A DNA stretch of 64,000 nucleotides, taken from positions 34,700,501 to 34,764,500 of the forward strand of contig CP142453.1 of assembly GCA_038049695.1 (NCBI GenBank), written 5' to 3'. The notes beneath the pieces were generated by a model. That model saw only the letters and a list, made by a program, of their open reading frames with translations, was not told the origin of the DNA and did no database searches. Source of the DNA: Cinnamomum chago (taxonomy: Eukaryota > Streptophyta > Magnoliopsida > Laurales > Lauraceae). A program made the position numbers and the translations under genes. This document shows, one piece after another, positions 12,241-22,279 of this stretch; positions within the stretch are counted from its first letter, which is position 1, and each line of letters starts with the position of its first letter.

Positions 12241-12402
12241 TTCATGTGTACCTCTCTTTTGGCTGTTTTGAATGACCTTACAGTTTTTGTTTGATTCTGA
12301 CAAGATCTGATGCTTGAAGTGGCGCCTGCCTATTTTTGGTAGGATGCGGCTCCATGTAGCTTTTGGTGTGAAGAGGCAAAGTGACATTTTTGGTGTCAAC
12401 AC

Positions 12403-13807
12403 CAAGCTACTGGAATGCTCCGAACCCTTTCTAGACAGGTCACTCGAGCGAAGTGTCATGGTCGCTCGAGCGAACTGTCCAAAAACAGATTCCGGACCAG
12501 TTCAGCTCCTCTCTATTTCTTCCTTTTTACAACCTCCTTTTAGCCCTTCTTACACATCAATGAGGAGTCTAAAACCCCATTCCAACAACCTCAAATCTCC
12601 AACAACATCCATCCCATTCTCCTCCATCAACAATACATTCAATACAAGAAAAGGGAGAAGGAAACCATTTCACAATATATATACATTTGAGACAAAACAA
12701 GAAAACATTCAATGCTATGAACTACCACTTCTCTATGATCCTAAATGTGTCATTAATACTCTATCATGAGCATTCATTTCAAACAAAACATTAAATGTGC
12801 ATTAATGGAAAAATGTCCAAAATCAATGAAAGCTTTAGAAAATCATTCATCCACTTGCCTTAGGTCTTCAAACAATGCAATCAAGCTCTAAAACTCTTCC
12901 AAGCAAGGAATCCAAGCTATGAACAAAAATACCCAAAGCAACAAACCCTAAAAGAGTCAAACAATGAAATAGCAAAGAAAATCTTCCAATAATAAAGGTG
13001 GAGCTTCTTTAAGGCTAGAGGAACACAAATCTAGAAGATGAAAGGGATTACTTACTTGCAAGGTCCTCTAATGGAAATGGTAAGCTCAAAGGAACTCTTG
13101 TAATGGTTGGTTTGCTCCACAAAGCTCTTGAAAGAAAGCTCTCAAGGAGATGAAGAAGATGATGGTCTCAAATCTCCTATTGGTGCAAGTTTGAGAGTGG
13201 ATTGAGTGATGGAGAGCAAGAGCAAGAAGAAGAAGAAGCAAGGAGAAAACCCTAACTTGTGTTTGTGCTGGAAAATGAAAATGGAAGGGAAGGGTCTCTT
13301 CTTGTAGTAAGTGAGGAGTGGGCTCCACCACTAACAATCTAATTAGGCTGAAATCATGGTTTTCGGGGTTTCTAATGGATTCGACGAAGAAGGAAGAAAT
13401 GATCGTCGAAATATCTAGTTTTCAAAAAGTATATGCTTCGCGGGTTTCGGGAATATCACGTTTTGGGTACAGATTTTGTGTGCAATGACTATTTTGCCCT
13501 CAAGGCTAGGAAATCGGGTTTCGAGATCTCGGACGGGGACGGGATCAACATGAAAGTTGAAGGGGTTAACAATACCAATAAAATGGGGTTAAAATCATGA
13601 ATGCAAAACCCTCCGATAAATCCTCAACAATGCAATGTCACGAAAAGGAACCCCTAAAGGGCCTTACTAACACAAAGCAATAAAAATACCCCAAAGCTAT
13701 GTTCAAAGCTATTCCAGGCCCAACTTAGCTAACAACACTAAACAAGCTTAGTACTAACACGCAACTTAATTAGACCTAATCGGGTTCACTCGGGTCGGGG
13801 TCTTACG
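12403..13807 (-). mobile_element. Partial Tekay/Del-like LTR, interrupted by the Ogre-like element
   Basis: The right edge reads (minus strand) GTAAGACCCCGACCCGAGTG at 13806, close to the TGTAACACCCCGA start typical of Tekay/Del LTRs. The left edge abuts the first base of the Ogre-like LTR at 12402/12403, so that element inserted into this LTR and the remainder is beyond the window. No ORF with a recognisable product lies inside. It carries a palindrome pair at 12434-12477. The assignment rests on terminal motif and layout only. Confidence 0.5.
12434..12477. repeat. Pair of CTCGAGCGA palindromic motifs
   Basis: ACTCGAGCGAA and GCTCGAGCGAAC lie 20 bp apart, 32 bp from the Ogre-like insertion junction. 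CTCGAG is self-complementary, and the flanking GC(T/G) bases extend the symmetry. Confidence 0.8.
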
Positions 13808-13934
13808 GGTCCTATGACCGAACTCAAGGAGGCTGGAGCGAGGGCCGGAGCCTTGCTCATAACTCAAAAGATACAAGGCACTTTTCTTCCATAAGACCCT
13901 TCTTTATTGATTTATCATTTGAGTACATCTAGAA

Positions 13935-15284
13935 GTAATACTTCTTGAGGTGCGCGATATTTCATGGTCGTGGCAATTGTTTGTCATCCATGCTCTCAAG
14001 TCTGTAGGCCGACCTGCCGGAGACCGAGACCACCTTGAAGGGACCAAGCTAGTTTGGTGCGAGCTTGCCCTCGTTAGGATCTTTGTCTGCTGGAAGCGCC
14101 CTTTTTAAGACTAGTTCCCCAACTGAGAACATCCTTTCTTTGACCATCTGATTGTATCCTCTGGATAGCTGCTGCTGGTAAGAGGCCAGGCGTACGGATG
14201 CCGCTTCTCTTTGCTCTTCGGCCAGGTCGAGCTCTTTGGCGACGTTCACTTCATTCTGCCCCTTGTCGAAGAGATCCGACCTCAAGGTTGGGAGGCCGAC
14301 CTCGAGAGGGATGACAGTTTCCATTCCGTAGGCCAAGGAGAAAGGAGTTGCTGAAGTGGATCGTCTCGGGGTGGTCCTATATGCCCAAAGGACACTTGGT
14401 AATTCTTCCACCCATCTTCCCTTAGCCTTATCAAGCCTCTTTTTGAGTCCTTCCAGCACCACCTTGTTTGAGATCTCTGCTTGCCCGTTGCTCTGTGGGT
14501 AGGCCGGAGTTGCATAGAGGTTCCTGATACAGAGCTCCTGGCAGAAGTTTTTGAAGAAGTTTGAATCGAATTGGGTCCCGTTGTCTGAGACCAGAGCTCG
14601 GGGGATCCCGAACCTTGTGACGATGTTCTTCCATACAAAATTCTTTGTATCGTGCTCGGTGATTGACGATAAGGCCTCTGCCTCTATCCATTTGGTGAAG
14701 TAATCGGTGTCCACCATCAACCATCTCTTGTTTCCTGGAGTTCGGTGAAGAGGTCCCACGATGTCTAGCCCCCACTGAGCGAAGGGCCATGGACTGGAGA
14801 GAGGACTCAGGTCCTGAATTGGCTGGTGCAAGGAGTGGGAGAACTTCTGACATTTTTCACATCTTCTGGCGTAGAGCTGGGCATCCTTCTGCATGTAGGG
14901 CCACCAATAGCCCTGGCTGATGGCTCTATATGCCAGTGACCTTCCTCCGATGTGGCTTCCGTAGATTTCCTCGTGAATTTAAAAAAGGAAGTCTTCTACC
15001 TTGCTCGGATGAACGCATTGGAGATATGGCCCTGTGTAGGACTTTCTATAGAGCTTCTCATCTGGGGAAAGCAAAAAATGAGCTGCTTTCATTCTGACCT
15101 TGTGGGCTTCGTTTCTGTCTTCGGGCAATCTATCTTCTTTGAGGAATGCTATGATCGGATCCATCCAGCTCAGGCCGAGATCAACGCACAGGACTTGCCG
15201 AGCTGCTAGGAGCTTTATGCTTGGTTTTTTCAATGTCCCTACATCAACTGTCCTTCTCTTTCCTGCTTCTACGGCTGAGGCCAA
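13935..15284 (-). pseudogene. Integrase region of the Retand-like element
   Basis: The minus strand encodes the zinc-binding start (residues around RRCEKCQKFSH), the DDE core segments WGLDIVGPLHRTPG and RALVSDNGTQFDS, PQSNGQAEISNKVV, and the C-terminal part PRRSTSATPFSLAYGMETVI. This is the retroviral-type integrase of Ty3/gypsy elements, which inserts the DNA copy into the genome. No chromodomain follows, as expected for Tat. Fossil. Confidence 0.8.
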
Positions 15285-15700
15285 GTTGGTTAGGGCGTCC
15301 GCGTGGCAATTGGACTCTCTGCCGAATTGCCTAACTTCAGCTCCTTCGAACTAGGAGAGGAGCTGCTTTGTGTGGGTTAGGTAGGCTGCCATTCTTTCAT
15401 CTCGGGCTTGATAGTCTCCGCTCAGCTGGTTCGTCACCAACTAGGAGTCGCTGAAGACTACTAGCCGATGTGCCCCCAGTATCCTTGCACTACCGAGGCT
15501 CGCAATCAACGCTTCGTACTCTGCTTTATTGTTGGATGCTTTAAATTCAAGGGTTATTGCTTGTTCGATGACTAGACCCTCTGGGGATTGGAGGACTATG
15601 CCAGCGCCAACCCTTCTGGATGTCGAAGATCCGTCGACGAAGACCTTCCAGGCTGACTCAAGGAATTTTTTCCAAGATTGGTCTTCTTCGGTCTTGGTCT
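15225..15700 (-). pseudogene. Archaeal-type second RNase H of the Retand-like element
   Basis: The minus strand here reads through motifs such as NNKAEYEALIASLGSARILG and VVFSDSQLVTNQLSGDY and ends NCHADALTNLASAVEAG. This matches the second RNase H of Tat elements placed between the RT/RNase H block and integrase. Fossil. Confidence 0.7.
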
Positions 15701-15839
15701 CAGTTTCATCATTACCCTTGGAGCCCCCCAGTTTGGTATCGAGTGAGGTCGGTGCCGAACTAGGAGAGGTGAATTCGACGATGAAGTCTGCTAGGATCTG
15801 TGCTTTGATCGCCGTTCTGGGTTGATACTAGATATCGAA

Positions 15840-17078
15840 CTATCCCAGTTCGACGGCCCACTTGGAGATTCTGCCAGAAAAGTCCACCTTCCGAAAAAGG
15901 GATTTGAGATGGTACTCCGTGACAACCACCACTGTGTATGTCTGGAAGTAGTGGGAGAGTTTGCGAGAGGCACTGATGAGTGCCAGTGCCAGCTTCTCGA
16001 GCGGCAGGTACCTGGTCTCGGCGTCGAGCAGGATCTTGCTGGTGTAGTAAATGGGCTGCTGCTTGTTGTTCTCTCGAACTAATACCAAGCTCACTGCGTG
16101 GTTCGAGACTGCCAGGTAGAGATAGAGGAGGTCTCCTGGTAATGGTGTGGACAATAGCGGTGGTGAAGAGAGATACTCCTTGAGTTTTTCCAGCGCTTGA
16201 TCACATTCTGGGGTCCACTGGAACTTGGAGCACTTTTTCAAGAGTTGGAAGAAGGGACGACATTTGTTTGAAGCTCGGCTGATGAAGCGATTGAGTGCAG
16301 CAGCCATACCTGTGAATCTTTGGACCTGCTTGGCCGAGGTCGGGCTTTGAATTGCCCGGATAGCTGCAATCTGCTCCGGATTGGCCTCAATCCCTCTTCT
16401 GGTCACCAGGCTTCCCAGGAACTTGCCGGAACCGACGCCAAACGCACACTTGGAAGCATTTAGTTTGAGCTGGAACCTTCTGAGGACGGTGAATGTTTGG
16501 CGCAGGTCCGCCAGGTGATCCTGTGACTTCTTGGATTTGACCACCATGTCATCGATGTAGACCTCCACTGTCTTCCCGAGCTGGCCCTGAAACATCTTCG
16601 TAACCAGCCTCTGGTATGTTGCCCCGGCATTTTTCAACCCAAAGGGCATCACCTTGTAACAGTAGATGCCTCGAGGTGTTATGAATGCAGTTTTTCCCTC
16701 ATCGGGCCCGTGCATTGGGATCTGGTTGTAACCTCGGTAGGCGTATAGGAAGCTCATTCTGTCATGTCCCGAGGTAGCGTCGATCATCTGATCGATCTTT
16801 GGGAGGGGGAAACTGTCCTTGGGACAGGCTTTGTTGAGATCGGTGAAGTCCACGCAGACCCTCAACTTGCCATTCTTCTTCTTCACCACTACTGTGTTGG
16901 CTAGCCACTTTGGATAATGTACTTCGCGGATCGCCCCAGCTTCAAGGAGTTTATCTACCTCTTCGACCACTGCCTCTGTTTGTGGGACCCCTGTCCTGCG
17001 GGCTTTTTGCACTATGGGTTTGTGCCCGGGATCAACATTCAGCTCGGGGCACATTACTTCGGGATCGATCCCGGGCAT
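15840..17078 (-). pseudogene. Reverse transcriptase and RNase H of the Retand-like element
   Basis: One long minus-strand stretch carries WLANTVVVKKKNGKLRVCVD, FTDLNKACPKDSFPLPKID, MPFGLKNAGATYQRLV, the catalytic VYIDDMVVKSK, thumb residues GSLVTRRGIEANPEQ, and the RNase H part with PIYYTSKILLDAETRYLPLE. It is typical of Retand-type elements. Fossil domain. Confidence 0.85.
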
Positions 17079-17382
17079 TTCACACGAAGTCCAAGCTAAG
17101 ACATCCTTGTTCAGAAGGAGGAAGTCTAGCAGTTCGGCCCTCTCGTTGTCGGGGAGCTAGCTTCCTAATAGGAAATAACGCTCTGGGTCATCAGAATCGA
17201 TTCTGATCTCAGTGAGCTCTTCTACACTCTTCTGCCGCGCTGTTCGCCCGACATCCTCGAGTTCAGCCTCAAGTTCGGCCATATGCACTTGCCTCGACTT
17301 CGTCTCTCCAGGCACTACGGCCGTGAGGCACTCTCTGGCCATCTGCTGATTTCCCCATACGGTCACTATTTCAACCACCCCT

Positions 17383-17847
17383 CTAGCCTTCTCTAGTGGA
17401 AACTTGAGCTTTTGATGAAAAGAGGATGGTACTTACTGCCTCCATGGCATGCAGCCAAGTACGCCCCATTATGACATTGTAAGGAAATGGCGCGTCCACC
17501 ACCAAAAACTCGGTCATCTTCGTGCTGCCTCCTATCCGGACTTCAAGCGGAATCCTCCCCTTGGGATACACCAGCTTGGCGCTGAATCCTACCAAAGGGA
17601 CGCGGGCTTCTTGCAGATCGGACTCAATCAAGCCGAGGTGCTTAAAACAACTAAAGTAGAGGATCTCGGATGAGCTCCCTGGATCTACAAGGACGCGCTT
17701 CACAGTGTAGTTGTTGAGCCGCAGGGTGAGGATGAGGGCGTCGTTGTGGGGGAGCTGGACCCCTCCCAGGTCCTCATCCGAGAACCAGATCTTGGGCCTT
17801 TCCCTCCTAGCTCTCTTCGGAGCGCTTTCTAACTCAGTCGACATCAC
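17383..17847 (-). pseudogene. Aspartic protease of the Retand-like element
   Basis: The active-site reading VKRVLVDPGSSSEILYF and the downstream NVIMGRTWLHAM are the two retropepsin landmarks, about 70 residues apart. DPGS instead of DTGA is common in this lineage. The segment lies between the gag zinc cluster and RT. Confidence 0.75.
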
Positions 17848-17965
17848 CTGTTTGCCATGAGCGGCCTTCCTGGCCTCTGACCGAGCTTGGACACTTCTCC
17901 CATTTGGAGCGGGGGCCAGGTGGATGACGTTGATGATACCTGCCGGTTCGTCGCTATCCTAATCA

Positions 17966-18170
17966 TCATTGGGCGCGACGTGCTGTTGAGCTCGGTTGAC
18001 CCTCTCTTCCTTCTTGACGTACTCGCGGAGGTGCCCATCCTTGACGAGCCTCTCGAGGTGGGATTTCAAAGCCAAGCAGTCCTCGGTCATGTGCCCATGC
18101 TGCTTGTGATAGGAACAGTTCTTGCTTCGGTCTCAGGTGGACGGATCGCCCTTCATTGGCTGCGGCCACT
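17966..18170 (-). pseudogene. Zinc cluster end of gag, Retand-like element
   Basis: The minus strand reads through a C-x-H ... GHMTEDCLALKSHLERL-like cluster, followed by a lysine/glutamate-rich segment. Retand-type gags have such a CxxH/C zinc site after the capsid domain. Fossil. Confidence 0.55.
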
Positions 18171-18453
18171 GGAAGTAGGGTTCTGCCTTGATTTTGTTCA
18201 GGAGTCTGTAAATGGGCTCCTTGAAGACGACATTGACGGCCCTATAGGGATCCCCTGCCGACTTGGCAGGTTTGAACCTCGGTTTCTTGCTGCTACCCGA
18301 GACAGAGGTTGAGAAGGTTGCCGAACTGGAGGCTGTCCTCTTTTTGTCCGGCTTTTGTCTGGAGAACGCTCCTTCCCCTTTGGAAACTTGATTCTTCTGC
18401 GGGAGCCCGAACCGTTCCTTGCCATGAGCCTCGTCCTCTTCCTGCTCAATGTA

Positions 18454-19867
18454 CTAATTTACCCTTGCCATCAGCGCCTTCATTGTGGTCACGGGAGTCC
18501 GGACCAGGTCCTTCTGGAGTTCGTTTCCAGGGAGTAAGGCCACCCGGAAACACATGATAGCGACGTCATCGTTGGCGTCAGTGATCTGGCTGTAAATCGT
18601 CCAAAACCTCCTGGTGAACGCGGTGATGCTTTCACCGTCCTTCATCCGGATTGCCATGAGGTTGCCGCCTGTCTTCGGGATGACACTGTGTGCTTGAAAC
18701 TTCTCGATGAAGGAGCTCCGGAGCTGCCACCAGCTTGAGACCGACTCAGGGGGGAGCGCGCAGAACCATCGGAGTGGGAGGTCGCCTAAGCTTGAGGAAA
18801 AGACCCTGCAATTCAGGTGGCCGACATCCCCCCAGACCGACATCCGCTGAGTGAAATGTCGTAGGTGTGCTTCTGGGTCCGAGGTCCCGTCGTAAAGGAC
18901 GAACCTCGGGACGTTGAATCTCTCGGGGAGAGTGAAGTCTGTTATCTCCTGTGAGAAGGGGGACATGCCCTGGTCGTCTTCTTCGTGGTCCTCCACTTGG
19001 CCTCGGGTGAAACCGATCTCGGCCAACCGGGCCTGGACCTCTTGTTTTACGTAGTGGTCCAGCAGTTCTTTCAGGCCCGTCGTGTTCTCTGGCCACGGGG
19101 ATCCTGGCTCGCGACGCGATCCCCCGAGGTTGCTAAGTAGGTGGCTGCTGCTCGAGCCTTCCTCTTCGCAGCGTTCTTTCCTCCTATCGTTGAGGGTCTG
19201 CCTCAGATCTCGGCTGCCCCGATGGTTCTTCTGTCGCCTGGGAGGCGGAACGCGAGACCTCCTCTCATTTGCCTTGAGCTGCTTCTGGAGATGGCGAATC
19301 AACTCCTCCTTTTCTTGGAGGACCCGGTTTTGGGTCTCGAGCTCTTCAAACAGGGGGTCACCTTCTTGTTCGTGGGCTCGGTGAAAGGATTGATCATCAT
19401 TGTGGGTGCGATGGTGAGACTGATGGGATTTCGTTCTGACAGGGGTCTTGCCAAGTCGTCGAAGATCCGACGGGGAGGCGTTTTGCTGTGGACCCCTGGG
19501 CGGCTGATCATTGAGGGGGAGAGGAACCTCACGATGGTTATCACGACGGAGGCGCGTTGTTACAGGCCGAGACGAGGAGTCCAATTGGACAACGCCCTCC
19601 ACGTACGCGGAACCAGATTTTCCCCCGGACTTCCTCTGGCGTGGAACCCCTGGTAGCTCCTGCCTGACCGGGGGAGGCTCCGTTGGTCCCGGGGGGGAGG
19701 GGGGGGAGAAGAGCAGAACGAAAGCCAGGGGGCGGTTCCGGAAGCACCGGCTGGAGCGGCTGAGGTTGCAAGAACGGTGGAAATGAAGGTTGTTCTGGCG
19801 GAGGAAAGGATAATGCTCTTCGGGACTTCGACGACCCTTCGCCGTCGTACCTGGTCTTTGGAGGCAT
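18454..19867 (-). pseudogene. gag capsid region of the Retand-like element
   Basis: Starts near MPPKTRYDGEGSS, only about 35 bp from the primer binding site. After a proline- and arginine-rich N-terminus, the capsid-type domain reads YDGTSDPEAHLRHFTQRM, then LPLRWFCALPPESVSSW and IRMKDGESITAFTRRFW. These are the canonical Retrotrans_gag blocks of Retand/Tat elements. Fossil with a few breaks. Confidence 0.8.
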
Positions 19868-19900
19868 GGCTTTTGTAAAGGCTTTGGCAAAGATCGTTTT

Positions 19901-19916
19901 CCCACAGACGGCGCCA
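19901..19916 (-). promoter_or_regulatory. Primer binding site
   Basis: The minus strand reads TGGCGCCGTCTGTGGG, two bases inside the LTR edge. Its first nine bases match the 3' end of plant tRNA-Asp, and this variant is familiar from Retand-type elements. Confidence 0.75.
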
Positions 19917-19918
19917 AC

Positions 19919-20573
19919 TGTAAGTGCCTAAAAATTACGGACTTGGTTAATAGAGGGTTAAGCTCTTGGTTTGATGATCTTGGGAAGATGAGGGAAGAGG
20001 ATCGGGCCTCTGATAACCTGAAAGAGGAAGACAAAAGTCAGAGCCCTTGGCTATAGGCCGCCGAAGGCACTCCGATGCTCAAGTCAGTGTGAGAACTGAG
20101 AGAAATGGAGAATGAGAAGTCTGGGAAGGAGATCTGTTGCATACCTCATGTGGTTCTCCTTCATGCAATATATAGACGTGAGAGTCATCATCGGACTATC
20201 CCCAGAAAGAGACCGCAATCCTATCAGTATGTACTCTTCTCTCCTAAGTGGGGGTAGGTAAAAAGGGAACGTCCCATCAGACCATCATCCCATGCCGATG
20301 GACGTGACCTTGAGATAAGGGTTGCCTCTTATCTAGGTCCGGCGCCCACTCTGTTTGTCAGTTCGCCGTCCCGGTCACGGCAGCGCATTTATGGCTGAGT
20401 GACAAGAGGCCGAGATCAGGCTTATGACCGAGACCGAGGTGGATACTTGTGAACGCGGCCACCGAGACGGGACCCGTGCTCCCCCGAGATGGTGTTATTG
20501 CCGATCTGGGATGACATCGAGACTAAGGATAGCCCGAAATCGAGGAGTGGCCCCACATAAGCCCGTGATTACA
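19919..20573 (-). repeat. 5' LTR of the Retand-like element, 655 bp
   Basis: The minus strand runs from TGTAATCACGGGC (at 20573) to GGCACTTACA (at 19919), giving TGTAA...TTACA ends next to the primer binding site. A minus-strand TATA box lies at 20168-20174. No second copy exists in the window. Confidence 0.75.
20168..20174 (-). promoter_or_regulatory. LTR TATA box
   Basis: The minus strand reads TCTATATATTGCATGA inside the LTR, about 250 bp before its 3' edge, in the orientation of gag. Confidence 0.55.
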
Positions 20574-21099
20574 AAATGCCCCCACACAACTATGATGATG
20601 ATCCTCATCCAACTAGCTTAAAGAAGAGATTTCAGAACTGTCAAAAACACCTATGATCATTAATTAATACTAACATGATAGAGAAGAATTTTTTTAAAAC
20701 TGTTTTTTTTCTCTTTTTATACTCATCCAGTTGCATTGCTTCCTTGGGTCTTACGCGATTTATCGGATATCCTTCCTACGTAACATAGGATCGGAAAAAA
20801 TTCTTGAATGACTCATCTGGAAACTGATAAAATTAATGACATCCTGAAAGATGCGGTCTTCATTTCAAGTAGTGCATAATCAGATAGATAAGCTCACAAC
20901 TCACACCAACCATCAATTTGAGATCCAATTTGAGATTATATACTTGGGAGTAAAGAAGAGGGAACTGGAAATGTAATAGTTGAAAGGGTTGAAGAATGAA
21001 ATTGTTTCTAGCTGCTTTCATTAACTGAGAAGGGTTTCAACTTAATTTGTATTTTTACAACTGATTTAGACCATCCTGATGTGGGTTCTATACCTGTAT

Positions 21100-21740
21100 C
21101 CGTACCACGAGAAGTGTAAAACGGCCTGTGCAGGCAAGGAAAATGGCTGTCCCAACAGCACTTGGGCCCGGCCCGTGCATAGGTTGGCAGGGGCTAGGCC
21201 CACCAGGGCCTATAGGCACGAGCAGCTCGTGCCGTGCTAGGCTGTGCCCTCCATGGGCCGGGCTGGCCCATGTGATTTTTTTCTCTTTTATTTTTTAATG
21301 TCAAAACTTTATTTAATGCTACATGTGGACTAGAAAAAATATCTTCCCAATCCTCCAACTTTAATGGTAAGTAATAATTTCATTGGGTTGAAGGAAATAC
21401 TAGCTTCCCAATGCTAATACCCATTTAAGCAACGCTAATGACATCGATTAACATCTTGGGGAAGATAATTTACATCCATATTAATTAATGCTAATACCCA
21501 TAAGTTAATATCCATATTAATTAATACCGTGTTGGGAAAGATAATTCCTATAATCGCAAAAGGCCCACAACCCATTGATCGGGCCAACGGGCCGGGCTGT
21601 GCCAAGTGCCACAGCCCCTTGGCCCAGCACGGCCTGTGCCTGGGATGGGATGGGCTGGGCTTTGAAGGACTGGTAACGTGACGAGTCAGACCACAACACG
21701 TTGATCAGGGTGTCAGGCCGTACTGCGCCCGGGCGGCCCG
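21100..21740. mobile_element. Possible non-autonomous transposon with GGCCCGG-rich ends
   Basis: Two GC-rich blocks packed with GGCCCGGCCC, GGGCCGGGCTG and GCACGAGCAGCTCGTGC-type inverted motifs (about 21120-21270 and 21570-21745) enclose an AT-rich centre. Plant hAT-type non-autonomous elements often have such GGGCCGGGC subterminal repeats. Clear terminal repeats and a target duplication were not found, so the class is uncertain. Confidence 0.35.
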
Positions 21741-22136
21741 GGTGAGTTAACCCAATGGTTTGGCATTAAGCTTAGCTTGGATGATTAAAAAGCATGCCAT
21801 AGAAAGACTTTGGTAAGAAAACCAACAATCTAATCATCAGTAGAGAGATGCCGTATATTGATATCTCCATGAACTATACCTTCTCTCAAGTGTGACAACG
21901 ATAATCTACCTCAATATGGTTGGTTGGAGCAATGAAGATATGAAAACACGGGGGCTCATTATAATAAATCAAAATAATCAATTTCTTCCTATTTTAGCAT
22001 TGAGAATTTATCCCTCTCCAATCAAAGTAAAAATTATGTCAAATTTAACATACGAGTCAATCTACCAAATTAATTAATAAAAATTCTTTGATTGGCTAGT
22101 TATAATTGTTTTGGGAGTCCGGATCTTGTGAGGATT

Positions 22137-22279
22137 TCCCCCACGGTGACCGTGAAGGCCTGCCACATCACCGTTGGCAGCCTGCCATGTACGCGGGCAG
22201 CTTGACATACATTCGGGCAGGGGCTGCCCACGGTGACGTGGCGGACTATGATTCGTCCCCTCACGGTCACCGTGGGGGA
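22137..22279. repeat. Fold-back of nested inverted repeats, core CACGGTGACCGTG
   Basis: The outer arms (22137-22158 and 22259-22279) are near-perfect inverted repeats containing CCCCCACGGTGACCGTGA. The inner arms (22162-22180 and 22224-22242) pair GCCACATCACCGTTGGCAG with the complement of CTGCCCACGGTGACGTGGC. The outer arms are themselves locally palindromic (GGTGACC). The flanking DNA is AT-rich. No coding potential. Confidence 0.85.

Larger units (their letters stand above)
1..12402 (-). mobile_element. Ogre-like (Tat lineage) Ty3/gypsy LTR retrotransposon, broken, left end outside the window
   Basis: Reading from 12402 down to 1 on the minus strand, the order is LTR, primer-binding-site candidate, tandem-repeat leader, gag, protease, G-patch segment, RT, RNase H and a second archaeal-type RNase H. 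This is the order known for plant Tat/Ogre elements. Integrase and the 3' LTR would lie left of position 1. The LTR begins (minus strand) with TGTTGACACC at 12402, close to the TGTAGACACC start of the giant element at 43183, so the two are related. The coding part is a fossil with a handful of breaks. The LTR age cannot be estimated because its partner is absent. Confidence 0.85.
9532..12402 (-). repeat. 5' LTR of the Ogre-like element, about 2.9 kb
   Basis: The minus-strand start TGTTGACACC at 12402 and the CA end at 9532 (TG on the plus strand), next to a primer-binding-site candidate, define the LTR. It contains a minus-strand TATA box at 10311-10317, a 158-bp tandem repeat in the part upstream of it, and a set of GC-rich palindromes (10993-11072). 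Boundaries come from terminal motifs only, since no second LTR is available to align. Confidence 0.65.
13808..20573 (-). mobile_element. Retand-like (Tat lineage) Ty3/gypsy element, broken, 3' LTR not in window
   Basis: The minus strand gives LTR (19919-20573), primer binding site, gag, zinc cluster, protease, RT/RNase H, second RNase H and integrase in that order. It ends at about 13808, where a Tekay-like LTR begins. The missing 3' LTR is explained if the Tekay-like element inserted into the 3' end, with the rest left of the window. It is a fossil with several breaks. The five bases next to the 5' LTR (20574-20578) are AAATG, the expected target duplication to look for at the other end. Confidence 0.8.
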
